In this document: positions 7,576 to 11,611 of the stretch, piece by piece
Numbering within the stretch: position 1 is the stretch's first letter
Layout of the letters: each line of letters opens with the position of its first letter
Assembly: GCA_010027395.1 (NCBI GenBank)
Contig: RGVD01000070.1
Coordinates: 1 to 11,611, forward strand
From: Bacteroidota bacterium
GTDB lineage: Bacteria; Bacteroidota; Bacteroidia; UKL13-3
Reading direction: 5' to 3'
Length of the DNA stretch: 11,611 bases
Notes under the pieces: generated by a model
What the model was told of the DNA's origin: nothing
Seen by the model: the letters and a program-made list of their open reading frames with translations, nothing else
Database searches by the model: none
Position numbers and translations under genes: made by a program

Positions 7576-9789
7576 TTAGTTTATAAATGCGCTTAAATGA
7601 TTGTTTTGAATCAAATTATGGTAAGTATCATTTTGGGTGAATGTACCGTTTTGCATCAAATAAACGCGATCACATTTCTGTAAAATACCTGCTTGTGACG
7701 AGACAATAATGAGAGCCCATTCTTTATTATCAAAAATATTGTTTACTAAATTGGCGCTTTCTTTTTGGTTCATGTTATAAAAAAAGTCATCTATGATTAA
7801 TAGTTTAGGTTTCTGAACAAAACTGCGGGCTAATAATATTTTTTGAACAACACTTTTGGGGAAATTAGTTCCTCCTGGATTAACGTTGGTTTGCAATCCA
7901 TCTTCTAACTGGGCTAAAAATTCAGTTAAACACGATTTTTCCACTGCATTCATTACATCTTTAAAAGAAATTCCTGCGCGACCCATGGCTATATTCTCTT
8001 CTATAGTTCCTTCAAAAACATCATCTTGAGATAAATTATCGCCAACTATTCCTCTGTATGATTCTATATTCAGCTCACGCAATGAAACCCCATTTAATGT
8101 AAATGAACCTTCAAAATTGGAGTATAAACCTGAAAGTGTTTTAATGAAAGTAGTTTTTCCACTATCATTATATCCAGTTATGGCAATTCTTTGGCCTTTA
8201 CCAATTTCAAAATTCACATTGGTTAATGTACTTTTTTTACTGCTTGGGTATTTAAAACTTAAATTACTGGTTTTTAGAAGTAGTTTATGTTCTATTTCTA
8301 AATCGTGCAATTCTCGACCGGCATTGCTCTCTATTTCCAAATCAGTCACGTGTCCAATTTTGTCTAAAGCTGTTAGCAAATCGTAAGCCACCTCAAGGGT
8401 AGAAATAAGCTTTTCGACAGAATTGATAATTAAAACAATGATTAATTCTGCAGCTACAAATTGCCCCAAATTGATTTGCCTATTTACCACCAGAAAACTA
8501 CCTAAAATTAATAATGAAGCTGTTATTAATGTTTTAAAAGATACAATAGCTGCATATTGCTTTACTAAAATGCTAAAATGTTTGTTTCTGTATTTTAAAT
8601 AATTAGCTAATAAATTATCTGCTTTATGAATAGGTAAATTAGAGTTTCCTGCTAGTTTAAAAGAGGTTATACTTCTACCAATTTCTTGCAACCAATAGGC
8701 TACTTTGTACTTATATTTCGATTCGTAAATACTCGTTTCTAACGCTTTTTTTCCTGTTGTATAAAATATTATTAGTATGATTATTAAAATAAAAAAACCA
8801 AATCCAATAAATACCGGGTGATAAAGTGATAGCAACAATAAACCAAATAGTATTTGAATTAAAGCTGCTGTTAAATCAATTAAAATTTTAGGTAATGATT
8901 TTTGAACGTTTAAAACATCAAAAAAACGATTTACCATTTCGGGTGTGTAGTGTTTTAATAAACTTTCAATTTTTATTCGCGGTAATCGCCAAGCAAATTC
9001 AAATGTGACATTGGCAAATACCCGCTGTTGTAGTATTTCCACCATTTTTAATTGTTGGATTTGCAAATAGCCTGAAAGACCTGTAGCAGCGATAACTAAT
9101 GCAATTAGAATAATAACCGATTCTAACAACAAACCACCTGAGATTAATCCAACTATGGCTTGTACCCCAAGTGGAAGAGCTAAATTGATGATGGCAATCA
9201 ATATGGCAAAGAAATAAATGTATTTTATATCTCTCTTTTCTGACTTTAATAAACTTAAAAATCTTTGAAAGGGAGTGATGCCTGTTTTATGGTCTAAATT
9301 TAACATTGGATTTATGTGAAATCCTGTTATAAATACTATTTGATCGCTTTTCCCATCCTCATTTTGGTACTCATTTTCTAAAACCAATTGATTTATGGTT
9401 TTTGCTTCATTGGCTATTGCTTCAATGGTTTTAAAATCAATATTATGTTCATTATCATCTTCAAAAACTATGGTTTCATAGTTTTTTGTTTGAAAATGTT
9501 TTAGTAAAACAGGGGTTAATTCCTTATCCGATTTTTTAAAATAAATAACAGGAAATGTATTTTTTGTTAAAAGCAATTCAAATTCGGCTTTCGTAGCAGT
9601 TCTTATTTCAAATGCAAATTTTGCAAAAGTTCCAATATTTATTAATTGCTCTATAAACAGGTCAAAATTATTCGACAAGTCTTGTTGGTACCTTGCCTTT
9701 GCTTTCTGAAGCTCTACATGGTCTAAAGCATGTTTAGAAGCAATTGAAAACTCTTCAATTAATCTAACAATTTGATGGTTATGTTTCAT
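7576..9789 (-). CDS. ABC transporter permease/ATPase of a type I secretion-like exporter, with divergent ATPase motifs
   Basis: A 737-residue fused ABC exporter half-transporter. Residues 1-185 form a soluble N-terminal domain in the place of the C39 or C39-like domain of HlyB/bacteriocin exporters; it has no cysteine, so it cannot be an active C39 peptidase. Residues about 188-480 form the transmembrane domain with several hydrophobic helices. The nucleotide-binding domain covers about 500-737: Walker A GYNDSGKTT at 539-547 is intact and a GTIEENI segment follows a shifted Q-loop (Ser587-Gln588). The LSGGQ signature is replaced by FPKSV (643-647), the Walker B pair is Asp667-Asp668 instead of Asp-Glu, the D-loop reads YNMN, and the H-loop histidine is Ser697. 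The frame is fully open, so this looks like family divergence rather than decay. First gene of the operon with adaptor and channel; it should act in the inner membrane. Confidence 0.88.
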   Translation of the reverse strand: MKHNHQIVRLIEEFSIASKHALDHVELQKAKARYQQDLSNNFDLFIEQLINIGTFAKFAFEIRTATKAEFELLLTKNTFPVIYFKKSDKELTPVLLKHFQTKNYETIVFEDDNEHNIDFKTIEAIANEAKTINQLVLENEYQNEDGKSDQIVFITGFHINPMLNLDHKTGITPFQRFLSLLKSEKRDIKYIYFFAILIAIINLALPLGVQAIVGLISGGLLLESVIILIALVIAATGLSGYLQIQQLKMVEILQQRVFANVTFEFAWRLPRIKIESLLKHYTPEMVNRFFDVLNVQKSLPKILIDLTAALIQILFGLLLLSLYHPVFIGFGFFILIIILIIFYTTGKKALETSIYESKYKYKVAYWLQEIGRSITSFKLAGNSNLPIHKADNLLANYLKYRNKHFSILVKQYAAIVSFKTLITASLLILGSFLVVNRQINLGQFVAAELIIVLIINSVEKLISTLEVAYDLLTALDKIGHVTDLEIESNAGRELHDLEIEHKLLLKTSNLSFKYPSSKKSTLTNVNFEIGKGQRIAITGYNDSGKTTFIKTLSGLYSNFEGSFTLNGVSLRELNIESYRGIVGDNLSQDDVFEGTIEENIAMGRAGISFKDVMNAVEKSCLTEFLAQLEDGLQTNVNPGGTNFPKSVVQKILLARSFVQKPKLLIIDDFFYNMNQKESANLVNNIFDNKEWALIIVSSQAGILQKCDRVYLMQNGTFTQNDTYHNLIQNNHLSAFIN

Positions 9790-9822
9790 TAATGCTTTTA
9801 CAATTGGAATTTAAATAGTTTT

Positions 9823-9830
9823 CAAAAATA
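9823..9830 (-). promoter_or_regulatory. Candidate -7 box for the exporter operon
   Basis: On the minus strand TATTTTTG (9830-9823) matches the Bacteroidota TAnnTTTG box exactly and would give a leader of roughly 27 bases before the ABC gene's ATG. The upstream TTTG element is not recognisable at the expected distance, so support is partial. Confidence 0.35.
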
Positions 9831-9989
9831 ATTTTTTCTACTGTTTTTGAAGATGTTATTCTCTTGAAAAATATGTCTACAAATATGCATTTATTGCAAC
9901 TTACATCCTGCGCAATATTAAAATATTATTAAAAAATGACCTAATGAAAATTTGGAGCAAATAAACATTGGTGGTATTAAGGTATGTCT

Positions 9990-10026
9990 TATGTGATAAA
10001 AATAATCCCATAAAACCAATCACATA
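9990..10026. repeat. Inverted repeat TATGTGAT ... ATCACATA
   Basis: Two perfect 8-base inverted arms, 9990-9997 and 10019-10026, are separated by 21 bases and end about 58 bases upstream of the aminotransferase start. The arms contain TGTGA/TCACA half-sites like those of CRP/FNR-family regulators, but the spacing is far wider than the usual 6 bases, so they may be two half-sites, a weak stem-loop or chance. Confidence 0.3.
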
Positions 10027-10048
10027 TAAATAGAAGAGAAGAATTTCA

Positions 10049-10077
10049 TTGAAATTAAACTCAATTTTGTAAATTGC
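10049..10077 (+). promoter_or_regulatory. Candidate promoter for the aminotransferase-amidase operon
   Basis: A TTG at 10049-10051 is followed after 18 bases by TAAATTGC (10070-10077), close to the Bacteroidota TTTG / TAnnTTTG arrangement but missing one T in the second box. Transcription would begin around 10082-10084, at or next to the ATG, making the mRNA nearly leaderless. Confidence 0.35.
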
Positions 10078-10083
10078 TTTGGT

Positions 10084-11214
10084 ATGGAATTTCCAGGTTC
10101 AATTAAATCTAAACTACCAAAAAGTGGCACAAGCATTTTTGCTGTAATGACAGCGCTAGCCAACGAACATCAAGCTATTAACCTCGCTCAGGGCTTCCCA
10201 GACTTTGATGTCAATCCAAAACTTACTGAATTGGTTCATCATTATATGAAAGCAGGAATGAACCAATATGCTCCCATGCCAGGAGTAATGAAATTGAGGG
10301 AAAAAATTGCTGCTAAAACAGAGGAATTGTATACAGCCGTTTATGATCCTGAAAAAGAAATTACAATTGTACCCGGTGCTACACATGGTATATTCGCAAT
10401 AATTTCTGCCATGATTAAAGAAGGAGATGAAGTAATTGTGCTTGAACCTTGTTACGATAGTTATGTTCCCGCCATTGAATTAAATGGAGGCCGCGCGGTT
10501 TATGTTGAATTAAAACAACCAGATTATAAAGTTGATTGGAATGAGGTTAAAAAGCTAATTAACTTTCATACTAAACTTATTATTATAAACACACCCCATA
10601 ACCCTAGTGGCAGTATTCTAAGTGCGCAGGATATGCAAAAGCTAGAAAAATTAGTTAAAAATACCGACATCGTAATTGTGAGTGATGAGGTATATGAACA
10701 CATCATATTTGATAAAGTGGAGCACCAAAGTGTTGCTAGATATCCCCAATTAGCTGAAAGGAGTTTCATCGTTTCATCATTTGGTAAAACATACCATACA
10801 ACTGGCTGGAAAATGGGCTATATACTAGCTCCAAGTAATCTAACTGTTGAGTTAAGAAAAGCCCATCAGTTTATTGCTTTTAGTACCAATACACCTATAC
10901 AATACGCAGTGGCCGATTATATGGATGATAAAGATGCCTATATGCAATTGAATGCCTTTTACCAAGAAAAAAGGGATTACTTCAGGTCATTGGTTAAAGG
11001 CTCTAAATTCAAATTAATGCCTTGTCAAGGTTCCTATTTTCAGCTATTACAATATAGTAAAATAACACAAGAAAAAGACCTTGATTTTGCAAAAAGGTTA
11101 ACGATAGAACATAAGGTGGCTAGTATACCTGTTTACCATAATGTATTGCGCTTTTGTTTTGCCAAAGGAAATGAAACACTTGAAAAAGCTGCTGAGAAGC
11201 TACTAAAAATATAA
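10084..11214 (+). CDS. Methionine/glutamine-type aminotransferase (PLP, fold type I, YbdL-like)
   Basis: A 376-residue class I/II aminotransferase. Visible landmarks are the N-terminal INLAQGFPDFD substrate-binding segment (32-42), PGATHG (97-102), NPSG with Asn173, Asp201 and Tyr204 in SDEVYE, the PLP lysine Lys235 in SSFGKT, and the carboxylate-binding Arg356 in LRFCFAK. The pattern matches the YbdL/kynurenine aminotransferase/glutamine transaminase K group, which transaminates methionine, glutamine and aromatic amino acids; many relatives are annotated methionine aminotransferase. The ATG at 10084 is the first possible start after an in-frame stop at 10027-10029, so the start is well supported. 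It lies two bases before an omega-amidase gene, the usual partner, which favours a glutamine-using role: re-aminating 4-methylthio-2-oxobutanoate to methionine and releasing 2-oxoglutaramate. Exact substrate preference is inferred. Confidence 0.92.
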   Translation: MEFPGSIKSKLPKSGTSIFAVMTALANEHQAINLAQGFPDFDVNPKLTELVHHYMKAGMNQYAPMPGVMKLREKIAAKTEELYTAVYDPEKEITIVPGATHGIFAIISAMIKEGDEVIVLEPCYDSYVPAIELNGGRAVYVELKQPDYKVDWNEVKKLINFHTKLIIINTPHNPSGSILSAQDMQKLEKLVKNTDIVIVSDEVYEHIIFDKVEHQSVARYPQLAERSFIVSSFGKTYHTTGWKMGYILAPSNLTVELRKAHQFIAFSTNTPIQYAVADYMDDKDAYMQLNAFYQEKRDYFRSLVKGSKFKLMPCQGSYFQLLQYSKITQEKDLDFAKRLTIEHKVASIPVYHNVLRFCFAKGNETLEKAAEKLLKI

Positions 11215-11216
11215 TA

Positions 11217-11611
11217 ATGAAACTTAGTTTAACCAGCATACAATGTAACTTGCATTGGGAGAATCGTAAGGCAAACTTGGATATGTTTGAAGCCAAAATT
11301 TCAAATATTGAAGAAACAGATATGATAGTATTGCCTGAAATGTTTAGCACAGGTTTTACTATGAAACCTGAGCTCCATTTCGATACGATGGAGGGTGAGA
11401 CGATTGCTTGGATGAAAGCACTTTCAATTAAAAAAAATGCGGCTATCTGTGGAAGCATTATTATAAAAAATGAAGTGGGGCAATTTGTCAATCGCTTTCT
11501 TTTTGTTTCGCTAGATGAAATTCAATATTACGACAAAGCACACCTTTTCAGAATGGGAGAAGAAAACCAACATTACGTAAAAGGTGAATCACAAAAAGTA
11601 ATTCAATACAA
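11217..11611 (+). CDS. Omega-amidase (Nit2/YafV-like carbon-nitrogen hydrolase), partial at the window end
   Basis: The first 131 codons of a nitrilase-superfamily protein are present and the frame stays open to the window edge. Two of the three catalytic residues are visible: Glu41 in LPEMFSTGF and Lys107 in YDKAHLF. The nucleophilic cysteine would lie beyond the edge. The PEMFSTGF and KAHLFRMGEE segments are characteristic of the YafV/Nit2 omega-amidase branch, which hydrolyses 2-oxoglutaramate or 2-oxosuccinamate to the 2-oxo acid and ammonia. Its ATG lies two bases after the aminotransferase stop (TAATAATG), so the two genes are surely cotranscribed. Pulling off 2-oxoglutaramate would make the preceding transamination effectively irreversible. 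Full family size is about 250-270 residues, so roughly half is seen. Confidence 0.9.
   Translation, partial: MKLSLTSIQCNLHWENRKANLDMFEAKISNIEETDMIVLPEMFSTGFTMKPELHFDTMEGETIAWMKALSIKKNAAICGSIIIKNEVGQFVNRFLFVSLDEIQYYDKAHLFRMGEENQHYVKGESQKVIQY

Larger units (their letters stand above)
9790..10083. other. Divergent intergenic region between exporter and aminotransferase
   Basis: This 294-base AT-rich stretch lies between two divergent genes and should hold promoters for both. It carries one candidate promoter in each direction and an 8-base inverted repeat (9990-9997 and 10019-10026). Open frames here are under about 20 codons and show no coding character. I see no RNA gene or riboswitch-like structure. 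Confidence 0.6.

Noticed and set aside
7576..9789. Reading the altered ABC motifs as a sign of a pseudogene.
   Set aside because: The frame is open for 737 codons, Walker A and the membrane domain are intact, and the gene is in a tight operon with an intact adaptor and channel.
9873..9932. A plus-strand 19-codon open frame in the divergent intergenic region.
   Set aside because: It is too short, has no coding signature, and nothing suggests a leader peptide controlling a downstream gene.

Overview
The window looks like a piece of a Bacteroidota chromosome (Flavobacteriia, Sphingobacteriia or Chitinophagia grade; I cannot narrow it further). The DNA is AT-rich, the starts lack strong Shine-Dalgarno sequences, several gene starts are preceded by partial matches to the TTTG / TAnnTTTG promoter of this phylum, and the proteins have the Lys/Asn/Ile-rich composition usual there.

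Layout from left to right. Positions 132-4514 (minus strand) hold a compact three-gene operon, read as SMC-like ATPase, then a MukF/MksF-like kleisin, then a MukE/MksE-like KITE protein. This is the core of an MksBEF condensin, the same core used by Wadjet (JetABC). No JetD/MksG nuclease gene is visible on either side. Positions 4515-4734 are an intergenic region with two perfect short palindromes just upstream of the SMC gene.

Positions 4735-9789 (minus strand) hold a second three-gene operon for a complete tripartite envelope exporter: an ABC ATPase/permease, a HlyD-type periplasmic adaptor and a TolC-type outer-membrane channel. The last two are joined by a TAATG stop/start overlap. The ABC protein has an intact Walker A, but its signature motif, catalytic glutamate, D-loop and H-loop residues are all non-canonical. 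No cargo gene lies beside it.

A 294-base divergent intergenic region (9790-10083) separates the exporter from a plus-strand pair: a PLP-dependent methionine/glutamine-type aminotransferase (10084-11214) and, two bases after its stop, the start of a nitrilase-superfamily omega-amidase (from 11217, cut by the window end). This pair fits the transaminase plus omega-amidase route, in which a 2-oxo acid such as 4-methylthio-2-oxobutanoate is re-aminated and the resulting 2-oxoglutaramate is hydrolysed.

Most of the window is recognisable and intact. The parts that deserve attention are the condensin operon without its nuclease, the palindromic region in front of it, and the exporter with a divergent ATPase. 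I see no tRNA, rRNA, CRISPR array, insertion sequence or obvious pseudogene.
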